A DNA stretch of 64,000 bases from Allobosea sp. Root381 (GCF_001429395.1 NZ_LMJT01000001.1:586740-650739); one strand, 5' to 3'; positions 35,979 through 45,470 are shown, numbered from the stretch's first letter. Notes: generated by a model from the letters alone, not told the origin. Numbers and translations are program-made.

Positions 35979-36905
35979 ATGCCGATCCATCACTTCCACC
36001 CCACCAGCTACTCCAACGTGATGGGCGGCCGCCCGGCCGTGCTGACGGTCGCGCCTGGCGACACGGTGATCACGCAGACACTCGATGCGGCGGGAACCGA
36101 TCACGAGGGCGCACAGCGCGCCCCACGCGGCAACCCGATGACCGGCCCCTTCGCAATCGAGGGTGCCGAGCCCGGCGATGCGCTGCTGGTCACGGTCGAG
36201 CGGATGACGCCGACCCGCGCGACCGGCTGGACCTATTCGCCGGTCTCGGCCCAGGTGGTCGAGCCGCGGATGGTTGCGGAGCTTGCGAAGAGCACGCGCT
36301 TCGAATGGGCGATCGACGCCGAGGCCGGCACGGTCGCCCTGATCGGCGCCTCCGAGCGCGTCTCGGGCTGGCGCTTCCCGCTCATGCCGATGCTCGGCTG
36401 CTTCGGGGTCGCGCCCGAGCGCGGCCAGGCGATCTCGACCGCGACCAGCGGCCCCTATGGCGGCAATATGGACTATCGCGCCTTCGGCCCCGGCGCGACC
36501 ATCGCCTTCCCGGTCTCCGAGCCCGGCGGGCTGCTCTTTCTCGGCGACGGCCATGCCTGCCAGGGCGATGGCGAGATCGTCGGCACCGGCATCGAGACCA
36601 GCTTCGAGGTCGAATTCACCCTGAACCTGCGCAAGAAGGCGAGCGGGCAGTGGCCGCGCTGCGAAACCGCGACGGACGTCATGACGCTGGCGAGCGGCCG
36701 CCCACTGGACCAGGCGCTGCAATCGGCAACGAGCGAGATGATCCGCTGGCTCGTCGAGGATCTCGGCATCGATGCGGTCGAGGCCAGCCATCTGCTCGGT
36801 CAGATGGTGCGCTACGACGTCGCGAACGTCTTCAACCCCGCCTATTGCGTGGCCTGCCGCCTGCCGAAGAACGAGATCACGCGCGGGCTGTCGCTGCTGA
36901 GGTAG
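35979..36905 (+). CDS. Acetamidase/formamidase family protein
   Basis: 308 aa from the ATG at 35979. Family features include GNPMTGPFAIEGAEPGD (about residue 48), MLGCFGVAP (about 130), a GPYGGNMD segment and LGDGHACQGDGEI (about 190). These proteins hydrolyse short amides to ammonia and the acid, using metal-site Asp and His residues. The gene is 158 bp downstream of a TRAP permease on the same strand. Uptake and hydrolysis of an amide is a reasonable inference. Confidence 0.87.
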   Translation: MPIHHFHPTSYSNVMGGRPAVLTVAPGDTVITQTLDAAGTDHEGAQRAPRGNPMTGPFAIEGAEPGDALLVTVERMTPTRATGWTYSPVSAQVVEPRMVAELAKSTRFEWAIDAEAGTVALIGASERVSGWRFPLMPMLGCFGVAPERGQAISTATSGPYGGNMDYRAFGPGATIAFPVSEPGGLLFLGDGHACQGDGEIVGTGIETSFEVEFTLNLRKKASGQWPRCETATDVMTLASGRPLDQALQSATSEMIRWLVEDLGIDAVEASHLLGQMVRYDVANVFNPAYCVACRLPKNEITRGLSLLR

Positions 36906-36920
36906 CAGCGGGATCGTGCC

Positions 36921-37253
36921 TCACGCACCCGGCCCGGCGCTGGTTGCATGAATCTGCCGGTCATCCGCTGCCGGTTCAGCCTCCGCCTCGCCAAGCAGCT
37001 TGGCGGCGAGCGCCTTGAGCAGAGCCGAGTGTTGGCTCTGCTGCTGTATCCACCAGAGGTTGATCGCCAACAGGCAGACGAAAGCGAGGCCGATGGCGAT
37101 AACATCCTCCGCCGCCAGCCCATAGGCGCCGAAGATCGCGAGGGGTGCGAGATAGGGCAGATAGCTGCCGAGCGTCGGCAGAAGGCCGGTTCTCGATGCG
37201 GCGACCTGCGCCAGATAGCTGCGCTCCTCGGCAGTGAATCGGATTTCCGCCAC
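36921..37253 (-). CDS. Small membrane protein, hypothetical
   Basis: 110 aa starting at GTG 37253, preceded by GGAGG. Two hydrophobic segments (about residues 30-50 and 52-70, LAPLAIFGAYGL and VIAIGLAFVCLLAINLW) form a likely hairpin. An N-terminal charged region and an acidic C-terminal tail complete it. No family recognised. It is convergent with the acetamidase gene, only 15 bp away. Confidence 0.65.
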   Translation of the reverse strand: MAEIRFTAEERSYLAQVAASRTGLLPTLGSYLPYLAPLAIFGAYGLAAEDVIAIGLAFVCLLAINLWWIQQQSQHSALLKALAAKLLGEAEAEPAADDRQIHATSAGPGA

Positions 37254-37402
37254 GGTCCGGCGCCTCCATCGCTTCGTTACCGCTTGTTATGCCATCGGCC
37301 CGGCAAAGGGAACGCACCACAAGGTGGAAGCAGGCCAGCCGAGTCCGGCAGCCACTGAGCTCAATCTCAAACGGACTCTCAGGCGGCCGAGGCGCCTCGT
37401 CG

Positions 37403-38278
37403 TCAGCGAAGGACGTTCGGGGGCAGCGGCGGCTCCGCATTGAGCAGCGTGATCGTCACCCGTCGGTTCGGCGGGAGGTAGGGATTGTCGGGGAAGACCG
37501 GCTCGGTATCGGCGCGCCCCACCACGGAGACGAAGTGGTCGTTGGGGAGCCCAGCACCCGAGAGGATCTCGCGCACGGCGAGCGCGCGCCCGCTGGTGAG
37601 GCTCCAGGGTTCGACGTCCCGAACCGAGCCCGGGCGCGCGGCAGCCGTATGGCCGGTGACAGACAGGCGGTTGGGTAGCTGGCGCAGTGCGGGCGCGAGC
37701 GCCTCCAACACGAGACGGGTGCGCTCGTAGGGCTGGACCGAGCCCTCGCGGAACATGGGGCGGCCGTACTCGTCGACGAGGGAAACGTTCAACCCCTCCT
37801 TGCTCGGCTCGATCACGATGTTACGCGACAGCTCGGCAAATTCGGGCATGCTCTGGAGCGCCTGCCGGATGCTGGCCGCGGCACTGAGTTGGGCCTGCAG
37901 GTCGGCGGCCGGGCGGTTGGCCTCGCGGTCGCTGGCGCGGCCCGAGTTGGTCCGGCGCGTTCCGTCCTCCTGCCCGGTGGTGCCCATCGCCGCGTCGCGG
38001 GGCGCCGACGACTTGTTGCCTGACTTGTCCAGGGCGGTGCCCATCAGGATGCCGCCAGCACCACTGGTGCTGGGGCTCAGAGCCGTCGTCGGCGCGAAGT
38101 ATTCCGCCAGGCCGTCCTTCTGCTCCTGCGTCGTCATGCTGATCAGCCACATCAGCAGAAAGAACGCCATCATGGCGGTCACGAAGTCCGCATAGGCGAT
38201 CTTCCAGGCGCCGCCGTGGTGCGCATGAGCGGCCTTCTTGACCTTCTTGATGATGATCGGCTGGGTGGGCTTGGTCAT
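37403..38278 (-). CDS. motB: Flagellar motor stator protein MotB
   Basis: 291 aa. A short basic N-terminus is followed by one membrane helix carrying the proton-binding Asp in YADFVTAMMAFFLLMWL (about residue 27). The C-terminal OmpA-like peptidoglycan-binding domain (about 165-285) has LSVTGHTAA and the SGRALAVREIL helix. It anchors the stator to the cell wall. It follows motA on the same strand with a 22-bp gap. No other flagellar genes lie in the window, so motAB stands apart from the main cluster here. Confidence 0.95.
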   Translation of the reverse strand: MTKPTQPIIIKKVKKAAHAHHGGAWKIAYADFVTAMMAFFLLMWLISMTTQEQKDGLAEYFAPTTALSPSTSGAGGILMGTALDKSGNKSSAPRDAAMGTTGQEDGTRRTNSGRASDREANRPAADLQAQLSAAASIRQALQSMPEFAELSRNIVIEPSKEGLNVSLVDEYGRPMFREGSVQPYERTRLVLEALAPALRQLPNRLSVTGHTAAARPGSVRDVEPWSLTSGRALAVREILSGAGLPNDHFVSVVGRADTEPVFPDNPYLPPNRRVTITLLNAEPPLPPNVLR

Positions 38279-38300
38279 CGAGTCCCTACCGGAGATTGGG

Positions 38301-39164
38301 TCAGATGTTGGCGGGCAGAGCGGCGGTTGCTGCTTCCACTTCGCTGAAGGTCGGGCGGACGTCGCTCATCAGAGCCTTGCGGGCGAATTCGACCGCCATC
38401 ACCGGCGGCTGGCCGCTGATATGGGCGAGAAGGCCCACCTTGAGGGAAAGGAAGTATTTGGATTCCGCCTCGAAGGTGCTTTTGAGCGATGCCGCCATGG
38501 GCGCGAAGAAGCCGTAGGCGACGAAGACGCCGAAGAAGGTCCCGACGAGCGCGCCGCCGATCAGATGTCCCAGCACCTCCGGCGGCTCCTTGATCGCTCC
38601 CATCGTCTTGATCACGCCGAGCACGGCGGCGACGATGCCGAGCGCCGGTGTTCCGTCGGCGATCGACTGCATGGCCGAAACGATACGCTCCTGCTCCTGG
38701 TGGTGCGTCTCCAGTTCCTCGTCCATGATAGCGTCGATCTCGTGGACGTTGTTGGCGCCCATGGTCAGCATGCGCATGTAGTCGCAGACGAACTCCACCG
38801 CATGATGGTTCGCTGCGAAAGTCGGGAAGGCGTTGAACAGCGTCGACTCGCTCGGATTTTCAATGTGCTGCTCAACCGCGAGCATGCCCTTCTGCTTTAC
38901 AAGTTTGTACAAGGAATACTGCATCCCCAGCAGTTCGACATAGCATTCCTGCTTGTACTTGGGGCCCTTCAAGATCGTGCCGAGCATACTGGGCACGGCC
39001 TTGAGCACCGGCGCGGGGTTGCCGATGATGAAGGCACCAACCGCTGCGCCGAGGATGATAACGAACTCGAACGGCTGCCAAAGGACGAGGAGGTGGCCAC
39101 CCATGGCCGCGTAGCCGCCGAAGACGCAGACGAAGACGATGATTGTGCCGACGATCAGCCGCAT
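38301..39164 (-). CDS. motA: Flagellar motor stator protein MotA
   Basis: 287 aa from the ATG at 39164 (GAGGG upstream). Four membrane segments: two at the N-terminus (IIVFVCVFGGYA, FVIILGAAVGAFIIG) and two near residues 165-215 (TPALGIVAAVLGVI, GALVGTFFGVFVAYG). The cytoplasmic loop holds the charged residues that contact FliG. Length matches the rhizobial 290-aa MotA type. It pairs with MotB downstream to form the proton channel that drives rotation. Confidence 0.95.
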   Translation of the reverse strand: MRLIVGTIIVFVCVFGGYAAMGGHLLVLWQPFEFVIILGAAVGAFIIGNPAPVLKAVPSMLGTILKGPKYKQECYVELLGMQYSLYKLVKQKGMLAVEQHIENPSESTLFNAFPTFAANHHAVEFVCDYMRMLTMGANNVHEIDAIMDEELETHHQEQERIVSAMQSIADGTPALGIVAAVLGVIKTMGAIKEPPEVLGHLIGGALVGTFFGVFVAYGFFAPMAASLKSTFEAESKYFLSLKVGLLAHISGQPPVMAVEFARKALMSDVRPTFSEVEAATAALPANI

Positions 39165-39185
39165 GGTTTGCCACCCTCGCGCCAC

Positions 39186-39560
39186 GGCAGGTACAGCCCG
39201 CGCGAAGCCACTACTGGTCCGAATGAACGATCAAGGTTAACGGCGAGTTTAGAGCCATGGGCCCGCAGGTTTATAAGCGTCGTCGCCGTCGTCCAGCCCA
39301 TGGACTTGGCGTACATGTATTCCTTGACGCCCTCGGGAATTTTCGACTGCTCCAGCCGATCCTTCAGGAAAATCTCGCCAAGGGCTCGCGCATTGGCGGG
39401 CAGGTTCGGATCCGCCAGCGCCTCGAAGAACTTTGATCTCGGAGTATAGGCTCGTCTGGCCGATGCCCAATGTCTGCGCGACCAGCTTGGGCAGAGAAGC
39501 CGGAGTCCTGTCGTGGTGATCCGTTTTCGTCCTCAATCGCCCGCATTCAGGGGAACACAA
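39186..39560 (-). pseudogene. Frameshifted remnant with an HTH-like segment
   Basis: One minus frame reads LPKLVAQTLGIGQTSLYSEIK (helix-turn-helix-like). After a one-base shift near 39440 a second frame continues as FFEALADPNLPANARALGE and on to MYAKSMGWTTATTLINLRAHG with coding-like composition and no proper start. Read together they look like one decayed small gene. I do not recognise the parent family; an excisionase-like DNA-binding protein is one guess. Confidence 0.35.
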
Positions 39561-39913
39561 CGGAGCGGGTGAGAACGAAATTGACTGCGGGTCAGCGGCT
39601 CCGCGATTTGTTCAATTGTTCGGGTAAAAATGGGTCGGACAATTCAGCTACGGCGACTTTCGACCAGGCTTAAGGGTCGGAGCGTGCTGCCGCCGAAGCG
39701 CTTGAAATGAAACGCGCGACACTTCAGGCCGACTCGATTTGCGCCATGTGTCGCCGGCTCGCCAGCCGGGCCACACGCACGAATGAGCAGCTTTCATGCC
39801 TCAATATCGGCCGAGGCCACCGCTCTCCTTTTGGTAGAGGAGCCGGTGACATTTCATCGAGTATGCCGGAAATCCCAACGAACACCGCTGAACGCCAGTG
39901 GACCGAAAACACA

Positions 39914-39937
39914 GAAAAACCGGCCTTTAGGGCCGGT
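39914..39937 (-). terminator. Terminator of tRNA-Thr
   Basis: Minus strand hairpin ACCGGCC-CTAAA-GGCCGGT followed by TTTTT, about 35 bp after the tRNA 3' end. A standard intrinsic terminator. Confidence 0.88.
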
Positions 39938-39972
39938 ACGTGAACGTCTGCGAATGCCGGTGAACGGGAATG

Positions 39973-40048
39973 TGGTGCCGCTTGAGGGATTCGAACCCCC
40001 GACCCCCTCATTACGAATGAGGTGCTCTACCAGCTGAGCTAAAGCGGC
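39973..40048 (-). tRNA. tRNA-Thr (CGT)
   Basis: 76 nt on the minus strand with encoded CCA. Acceptor stem GCCGCTT / AAGCGGC with discriminator A, D arm GCTCAGCTGGTAGAGC, anticodon stem-loop CCTCA-TTCGTAA-TGAGG with anticodon CGT, and T arm GGGGGTTCGAATCCCTC. It reads ACG codons. Confidence 0.95.
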
Positions 40049-40148
40049 GACGGGTGGGGCTGTATCAGCAGGACCGATGCTTGGCAAGACGAGATGGCCG
40101 GCAAACACAGCATCGTACCGGGCAGGCCGTGGGCGCCCTCCCTCTTTT

Positions 40149-41108
40149 TCAGTCCTTGCGCAGTTTCTCGGTTTCCGGCTTCTCCTGCCCCAGCGCGACG
40201 ATGCCGCGCCGGATCGCCCGGGTGCGGGTGAAGTGCTTGTGCAGCGTCTCGCCGTCGCCGAACCGGATGGCCCGCGTCAGGACCGCCAGATCCTCGCTGA
40301 AGCGACCAAGCATCTCCAGCACCGCGTCCTTGTTGTGCAGGAAGACGTCGCGCCACATCGTCGGGTCGCTGGCCGCGATGCGGGTGAAGTCGCGGAAGCC
40401 GCCGGCCGAGAACTTGATCACCTCGGACTGCGTCACGGTCGCGAGGTCCTCGGCGGTGCCGACGATGTTGTAGGCGATCAGATGTGGCAGGTGGCTGGTG
40501 ACGGCCAGGACGAGATCGTGATGGCTCGCGGTCATCACCTCGACGATGGCACCCATCCCTTCCCAGAGTTGACGCGTGCGGGCGGTCGCCGCCTCGTCAG
40601 TGCCGTCCGGCGGCGTCAGGATGCACCAGCGATTGAGGAAGAGGCTCGGAAAGCCGGCATTGGGGCCGGAATTCTCGGTGCCGGCGACTGGATGCGCCGG
40701 GACGAAATGCACGCCGTCGGGCAGATGCGGCGCAACCGCGTCGATCACGGCGCCCTTGACCGAGCCGACATCGGAGAGGATCGCGCCCGGCTTGAGCGCG
40801 GCTGCGATCTCGGCCGCGACGGCACCGCAGGCGCCGACGGGCACGCAGAGCACGATATGGTCGGCCTCGCGCACGGCGTCGGCCGCGGTCTCGGCGATCT
40901 CGTGGCCGAGGTCGAGTTCGCGCGCGCGGGTGCGCACGACCGCGTCGCGGTCGTAGAGGACGACGCGGCCGGCGAGGTTCAGATCCTTGGTAGCATGGGC
41001 GATCGAGGAGCCGATTAGCCCGATGCCGATAATCGCGAGGCGCCCGAAGAGCGGTTCCGAGCGGCGCGGCGCAAAACTCTGCTGGGCGAACTGAGAGGAC
41101 TGCGCCAT
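40149..41108 (-). CDS. Prephenate/arogenate dehydrogenase
   Basis: 319 aa from the ATG at 41108, which overlaps the hisC stop (TGATG). The N-terminal Rossmann domain has LAIIGIGLIGSSIAHA (about residue 25). HFVPAHPVAGTENSG (about 125) is the substrate-site His motif of TyrA/TyrC proteins. The C-terminal half is the helical dimerisation domain. It makes 4-hydroxyphenylpyruvate or tyrosine. It ends with a Lys/Glu-rich tail. In one operon with hisC, as is usual in Rhizobiales. Confidence 0.93.
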   Translation of the reverse strand: MAQSSQFAQQSFAPRRSEPLFGRLAIIGIGLIGSSIAHATKDLNLAGRVVLYDRDAVVRTRARELDLGHEIAETAADAVREADHIVLCVPVGACGAVAAEIAAALKPGAILSDVGSVKGAVIDAVAPHLPDGVHFVPAHPVAGTENSGPNAGFPSLFLNRWCILTPPDGTDEAATARTRQLWEGMGAIVEVMTASHHDLVLAVTSHLPHLIAYNIVGTAEDLATVTQSEVIKFSAGGFRDFTRIAASDPTMWRDVFLHNKDAVLEMLGRFSEDLAVLTRAIRFGDGETLHKHFTRTRAIRRGIVALGQEKPETEKLRKD

Positions 41109-42208
41109 CACGCCCCCAGGAATTCAGCCAGAGCGGCGACGACCAGACGGTTCGCCTCCTCGCTGCCGATTGTCATGCGCAGCGCACCGGGCAGGCCATA
41201 GGCGCCGACGCCGCGCAGGATCAGCCCGCGCTGGGTCAGGAAGGCATCGGCCTCCTTGGCGGTCCTGCCCGGCGTCGTCGGGAAATGGATCAGGATGAAG
41301 TTGCCGACCGAGGGCGTGACCGTCAGGCCGAGCTTCTCCAGTTCGGCGCTGGTCCAGGCCAGCCATTTGTCGTTGTGCTCGATGGCGGCCGCCACATGCG
41401 CCTCGTCGGCGATGGCCGCGGCTCCGGCCTCGATCGCCGCGCCGTTGACGTTGAACGGGCCACGGATGCGCTCCAGCGCGTCGATGATGTGGGCCGGGCC
41501 GTACATCCAGCCGATGCGCAGATTGGCAAGGCCATAAATCTTCGAGAAGGTGCGCGTCATCACGACGTTCTCGCTCTCGGCAACCAGTTCGAGCCCGGAG
41601 GCGTAGTCGTTGCGGCGGACATATTCGGCATAAGCGGCGTCCAGCACGAGCATGACGTTCGACGGCAGCCCGGCATGCAGGCGCTTGACCTCGTCGAAGG
41701 GCAGATAGGTGCCGGTCGGGTTGTTGGGGTTGGCGAGGAAGACGATCTTCGTCTTCGGCGTCACCGCCGCGAGGATGGCGTCGACATCGGCGGTGTAGTT
41801 CTTCTCCGCGACGACGACGGGCTTGCCACCGGCCGCCAGGATCGCGATGCGGTAGACGAGGAAGCCGTGCTCGGTGAAGACGCCCTCGTCGCCCTCGCCG
41901 ATATAGCCCTTGGTGACGAGCTCCAGCAATTCATCCGAGCCGTTGCCACAGATGATGCGGGCGGAGTCGAGGCCGTAGCGGCCGGCAATCGCCTGCTTGA
42001 GCTTAGTCGACGAGCCGTCGGGGTAGAGTTCGAGCTTTCCGGCCAGGCCGGCGAAGGCCTCGATCGCCTTGCGGCTCGGCCCGAGCGGGGTCTCGTTGGA
42101 GGAGAGCTTGTGCAGCTTGACGCCGGCCGGCGCGGCCGACTTTCCGGGAACATAGGCCTCGATGTCGAGGACGCCGGGGCGGGGAACGGGGCGGGAGGCG
42201 GCGGTCAT
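41108..42208 (-). CDS. hisC: Histidinol-phosphate aminotransferase (HisC/aromatic aminotransferase)
   Basis: 366 aa, fold-type I PLP enzyme. Seen: [12 protein letters not shown] near the start, [12 protein letters not shown] (about residue 160), and the PLP Lys in [17 protein letters not shown] (about residue 223). Next to the tyrosine-branch dehydrogenase and chorismate mutase it probably also serves as the aromatic aminotransferase, besides histidine synthesis. Its stop overlaps the dehydrogenase start. Confidence 0.93.
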   Translation of the reverse strand: MTAASRPVPRPGVLDIEAYVPGKSAAPAGVKLHKLSSNETPLGPSRKAIEAFAGLAGKLELYPDGSSTKLKQAIAGRYGLDSARIICGNGSDELLELVTKGYIGEGDEGVFTEHGFLVYRIAILAAGGKPVVVAEKNYTADVDAILAAVTPKTKIVFLANPNNPTGTYLPFDEVKRLHAGLPSNVMLVLDAAYAEYVRRNDYASGLELVAESENVVMTRTFSKIYGLANLRIGWMYGPAHIIDALERIRGPFNVNGAAIEAGAAAIADEAHVAAAIEHNDKWLAWTSAELEKLGLTVTPSVGNFILIHFPTTPGRTAKEADAFLTQRGLILRGVGAYGLPGALRMTIGSEEANRLVVAALAEFLGA

Positions 42209-42240
42209 GGCGCTGGGCTTTCGGGTTCCACCCCCGCACG

Positions 42241-42333
42241 GTCATCCCGGACGGAGCGAAGCGGAGATCCGGGATCCATGCCTGAACCGTTCCGGCATGG
42301 ATCCCGGGTCTCCCTTTGGTCGCCCGGGATGAC
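42241..42333. repeat. Dispersed palindromic repeat (GTCATCCCGG type)
   Basis: Long hairpin: GTCATCCCGG...CCCGGGATGAC outside and GGATCCATGCC / GGCATGGATCC inside. It lies between the chorismate mutase and hisC genes on the same strand. A diverged copy is at 27516-27630. Confidence 0.85.
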
Positions 42334-42368
42334 GGCGTCGAGGATGATCAGATCAGGAGCATGAGAAC

Positions 42369-43205
42369 TTACGAACGGACGGATTTGAAGGCGAAGCGGG
42401 CGGCGTGGCTGCCGATCTCGGAGAAGTCGCTCAGGCCCGCGGGCTCCAGCGCCTTGCGGATGGCATCCTGATCGGTCTCGCCCGCGGCCGCGACCAGCAG
42501 CGAGAGATGCGAGCCGTCGGCGGCGGAGGCCGAGACCTCGGCGAGATGCTGGGCGAGGCCCGCGCGCAGGCTTTCCGACCAGCGCTCGACACGCGCCGCA
42601 TAGAGCACGATCTCGCGCATGGCGGCATCAGCCAACGGCTTCGCGACGCAGTAGACCGGAGTTCCGGCGGGGTGGTTCGGCCGCTCGATGAAGGGCAGCC
42701 GCGCGATGATCTTAGGCGCGTCCGCGCCGATCAGGTCCCGCCACCAGATGCCGGCGCTGGCGCCCTGGTCCATGCGGAAGATGCCGAGATCGCCGGGCGA
42801 ATCCGCCACCGCCCGGATGACGGCACGGGCATCCTCATGGGTGACGAAGGGAACCGTGAAGCCGAAATGGAAGCGAGCGGAATCGCGCATCGCCGCATCG
42901 CCGCCCGAGACGTCGGCATGGACGGAATAATTCGCCTGCACATAGGTGAAGGTCGCGATGATGATGCGCCAGATGCCCTCGATCGTATCGAGCGGCAGCA
43001 GCCCTTTATGGCGCAAGGCGAGGCGCTTCATCATGTCGGCCTCGCGGCCGGGGCGGAAGGCCGAGCCCGAGGCCTGCGTCTTCTTCACCGAGATCAGCGT
43101 CTCGATGATCGATGAGCGCTCCATCAGCAGCGCATGCATCTCGGCATCGATGCGGTCGATCTCGGAACGCAGATCGGCAAGGGTCGTCGGAGCGGCTTCG
43201 GTCAT
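42369..43205 (-). CDS. Chorismate mutase with a long C-terminal domain
   Basis: 278 aa from the ATG at 43205 (an ATG at 43247 adds 14 residues). Residues 5-90 are an AroQ-type chorismate mutase: LADLRSEIDRIDAEMHALLMER, VKKTQASGSAFRPGREADMM and the late helix. The remaining ~185 residues form a separate domain with alternating strands (FHFGFTVPFVTHEDARAVI, FIERPNHPAGTPVYCVAK) and none of the expected prephenate dehydratase motifs. It should convert chorismate to prephenate for the dehydrogenase encoded downstream. The role of the C-terminal domain is not known to me. Confidence 0.85.
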   Translation of the reverse strand: MTEAAPTTLADLRSEIDRIDAEMHALLMERSSIIETLISVKKTQASGSAFRPGREADMMKRLALRHKGLLPLDTIEGIWRIIIATFTYVQANYSVHADVSGGDAAMRDSARFHFGFTVPFVTHEDARAVIRAVADSPGDLGIFRMDQGASAGIWWRDLIGADAPKIIARLPFIERPNHPAGTPVYCVAKPLADAAMREIVLYAARVERWSESLRAGLAQHLAEVSASAADGSHLSLLVAAAGETDQDAIRKALEPAGLSDFSEIGSHAARFAFKSVRS

Positions 43206-43270
43206 GATGGCAAGACGCGCTTCTCGGCTGAATTCCTCAGCCTCCATCCTGAAGAGCAGGCGTCAGGCTT

Positions 43271-43344
43271 GCGTCTTGAAGGATGATCCAGAGGGCGCTG
43301 GAACATCCTTCAAGACGCCGCTTCGCGGCCCCTCAGGATGAGGG
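43271..43344. repeat. Dispersed palindromic repeat (CGTCTTGAAGGATG type)
   Basis: Arms GCGTCTTGAAGGATG / CATCCTTCAAGACGC perfectly paired around an 18-base loop, followed by GCTTCGCGGCCCCTCAGGAT. It lies in the divergent gap of the chorismate mutase and metX genes. No GTCAT ends, so it is a different family. Confidence 0.75.
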
Positions 43345-43504
43345 CTCAAGGTTGGGTTAGGCTCTTAGCGCTCCCTTCACGCCTTGGCAAAGCCGCCATA
43401 CGCATCGCCGCGTTGACAGAACGCGCACATCGCGGCATCGCTAGAGTTCGATTTTTCGAACAAGCTGACCGGCAAGACAAACTATCCCGTCGAAGCGGAC
43501 AAGA

Positions 43505-44674
43505 ATGAGCGATTTCTCCTCGAGCCTGGCCGACCCGCTAAAGGAGGCCAACGAGCCCACAAGCGAGCTCGTGCGCTTCGGCCCCGACACGCCCCTGATG
43601 ATGGATTGCGGCGTCGTGCTCGACCATTGGCAGATCGCCTACCAGACCTATGGTACCTTGAATGAGGCCCGGTCCAACGCGATCCTGGTCTGCCATGCGC
43701 TGACCGGCGACCAGCATGTCGCGAGCCGAAATCCGATTACCGGCAAGGGCGGCTGGTGGACCTCGATGATCGGCTCCGGAAAGCCGATCGACACCGACCG
43801 CTTCTTCGTGATCTGCGCCAATGTGATCGGCGGTTGCACTGGCACCACGGGGCCCGCCTCGACCAACCCCGAGACCGGCAAGCCCTGGGGGCTCGCCTTC
43901 CCGATGGTGACGGTCCGCGACATCGTGCGGGCGCAGCGGCATCTCATCGACTCGCTTCGCATCGAGACGCTGTTCTGCGTCGCGGGCGGCTCGATGGGCG
44001 GCATGCAGGTGCTGCAATGGGCTGCCAGCTATCCGGACCGCGTCTTCTCGGCCCTGCCTCTGGCGACCGCCGCCAAGCATTCGGCGCAGAACATCGCCTT
44101 TCACGAGGTCGGCCGGCAGGCTGTAATGGCCGATCCGGACTGGCGCGGCGGCCGCTACCTCGAGGAGGGCACGCGGCCTTCCAAGGGGCTTTCCGTGGCG
44201 CGGATGGGCGCGCATATCACCTATCTCTCGGAAGCGGCGCTGCACCGTAAATTCGGCCGCAAGCTGCAGGACCGCGAGGCGCCGACCTTTTCCTTCGACG
44301 CGGATTTCCAGGTCGAGAGCTATCTGCGCTACCAGGGGCTCTCCTTCGTCGAGCGCTTCGACGCGAATTCCTATCTCTATGTCACCCGTGCGATGGATTA
44401 CTTTGATCTTGCGGCGGACCACGACGGCGTGCTGGCGAAAGCCTTTGCCGGCACCAAGACGCGGTTCTGCGTGGCTTCGTTCACCTCCGACTGGCTGTTC
44501 CCGACGACGGATTCCCGCGCGATCGTGCATGCGCTGAACGCGGCCGGCGCCTCGGTGTCCTTCGTCGAGCTCGAGAGCGACAAGGGTCATGACGCCTTCC
44601 TGCTGGAAGAGCCGAACCTGTTCGCGACAACGCGCGGCTTCATCGACGCAGCGGCAAGGGCGCGGGGGCTGTGA
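43505..44674 (+). CDS. metX: Homoserine O-acyltransferase MetX
   Basis: 389 aa, alpha/beta-hydrolase fold. The nucleophile Ser lies in [12 protein letters not shown] (about residue 162). The catalytic Asp and His are in the C-terminal part ([11 protein letters not shown] near residue 360). It acylates homoserine in methionine synthesis; in MetW-bearing proteobacteria the acyl donor (acetyl- or succinyl-CoA) is not settled by sequence. Followed by metW after a 163-bp gap holding a large palindrome. I could not see a SAM-II riboswitch upstream. Confidence 0.95.
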   Translation: MSDFSSSLADPLKEANEPTSELVRFGPDTPLMMDCGVVLDHWQIAYQTYGTLNEARSNAILVCHALTGDQHVASRNPITGKGGWWTSMIGSGKPIDTDRFFVICANVIGGCTGTTGPASTNPETGKPWGLAFPMVTVRDIVRAQRHLIDSLRIETLFCVAGGSMGGMQVLQWAASYPDRVFSALPLATAAKHSAQNIAFHEVGRQAVMADPDWRGGRYLEEGTRPSKGLSVARMGAHITYLSEAALHRKFGRKLQDREAPTFSFDADFQVESYLRYQGLSFVERFDANSYLYVTRAMDYFDLAADHDGVLAKAFAGTKTRFCVASFTSDWLFPTTDSRAIVHALNAAGASVSFVELESDKGHDAFLLEEPNLFATTRGFIDAAARARGL

Positions 44675-44692
44675 CGATGAGCGCATTCCATT

Positions 44693-44823
44693 GTCATTCC
44701 GGGGCTTCGCGCCGCGAAGAACCCGGAACACACGACCGGGCCCGGCGAGAAAGGACGCTCGTTCGATCGGCCTCATCCGGTCGTGGGTTCCGGGTTAGGC
44801 CCTTTGGGCCGCCCCGGAATGAC
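44693..44823. repeat. Dispersed palindromic repeat (GTCATTCCGGGG type) between metX and metW
   Basis: 131-bp hairpin: GTCATTCCGGGG...CCCCGGAATGAC outside, GAACCCGGAA / TTCCGGGTT and ACGACCGG / CCGGTCGT inside. It ends 14 bp before the metW start codon. Confidence 0.85.
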
Positions 44824-44837
44824 AGGTGGAGAGCACT

Positions 44838-45470
44838 GTGACGACACCCGACCTCCACACCAACCGCATCGACCTGAAGCTCGTCGCCGAGATGGTGGCG
44901 CCGGGCTCGCGCGTGCTCGATGTCGGCTGCGGCGATGGGCAGCTGCTCTCGCTGCTGGCCGAGACGCGCAATGTCGATGCGCGGGGAATCGAGCTGTCGC
45001 GCGAAGGCGTTGCCGGCTGCGTCGCGCGCGGGCTCTCGGTGATCCAGGGAGATGCAGACACCGACCTCTACGAATACCCGGACGATTCCTTCGACTACGT
45101 TATCCTCTCCCAGACCATCCAGGCGACGCGCAACCCGCGCCTCGTGCTGGAGCAGATGCTGCGCATCGGGCGGCGCGCCATCGTCTCCTTCCCGAATTTC
45201 GGCCATTGGCGTATGCGCGGCCAGGTCTTCTTCCTCGGCCGCATGCCGGTGACGGACGCCCTGCCCTATAGCTGGTGGGACACGCCCAACATCCATTTCT
45301 GCACGATCCGCGATTTCGTCACGCTCTGCGACGCGATCGGCGCGGTGAAGGAGCGCGCGGTCGCGCTCGACGCGGCAGGCGGTCGCGTCGGCGTCAGCGC
45401 GCCCTGGTGGTTCTGGAATCTCTTCGGCGCGCAGGCTGTATTCCTGCTGAAGCGGCCGGGCCAGGCCTGA
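44838..45470 (+). CDS. metW: Methionine biosynthesis protein MetW
   Basis: 210 aa from the GTG at 44838 with GGAG six bases upstream (another in-frame GTG at 44826). A class I methyltransferase-like fold: SRVLDVGCGDGQLLSLL (about residue 25), VIQGDADTDL, and the MetW-typical FPNFGHWRMRGQVFFLGRMP (about 125) and WWDTPNIHFCTI. MetW works with MetX and is reported to be needed for its activity in some proteobacteria. The pairing here supports that. Confidence 0.94.
   Translation: MTTPDLHTNRIDLKLVAEMVAPGSRVLDVGCGDGQLLSLLAETRNVDARGIELSREGVAGCVARGLSVIQGDADTDLYEYPDDSFDYVILSQTIQATRNPRLVLEQMLRIGRRAIVSFPNFGHWRMRGQVFFLGRMPVTDALPYSWWDTPNIHFCTIRDFVTLCDAIGAVKERAVALDAAGGRVGVSAPWWFWNLFGAQAVFLLKRPGQA

Larger units (their letters stand above)
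39165..39972. other. Gene-poor region between motA and tRNA-Thr
   Basis: About 800 bases without an intact gene. The motA-proximal half holds a frameshifted remnant on the minus strand (39186-39560). The tRNA-proximal half (about 39560-39910) is less GC-rich than its surroundings and shows only short frames without family sequence. The motA promoter should lie here. Position next to a tRNA gene makes a former integration site possible, but I see no integrase or direct repeat. Confidence 0.55.

Noticed and set aside
39724..40108. Minus-strand frames crossing the tRNA gene (peptides such as RGSGVRIPQAAP and EHLIRNEGVGGSNPSS)
   Set aside because: These peptides are the well-known false translations of tRNA sequence, not genes.
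43375..43504. SAM-II or other SAM riboswitch upstream of metX
   Set aside because: Expected from other alphaproteobacteria, but the pseudoknot core of SAM-II is not visible; only a small GTTCG/CGAAC hairpin is present.
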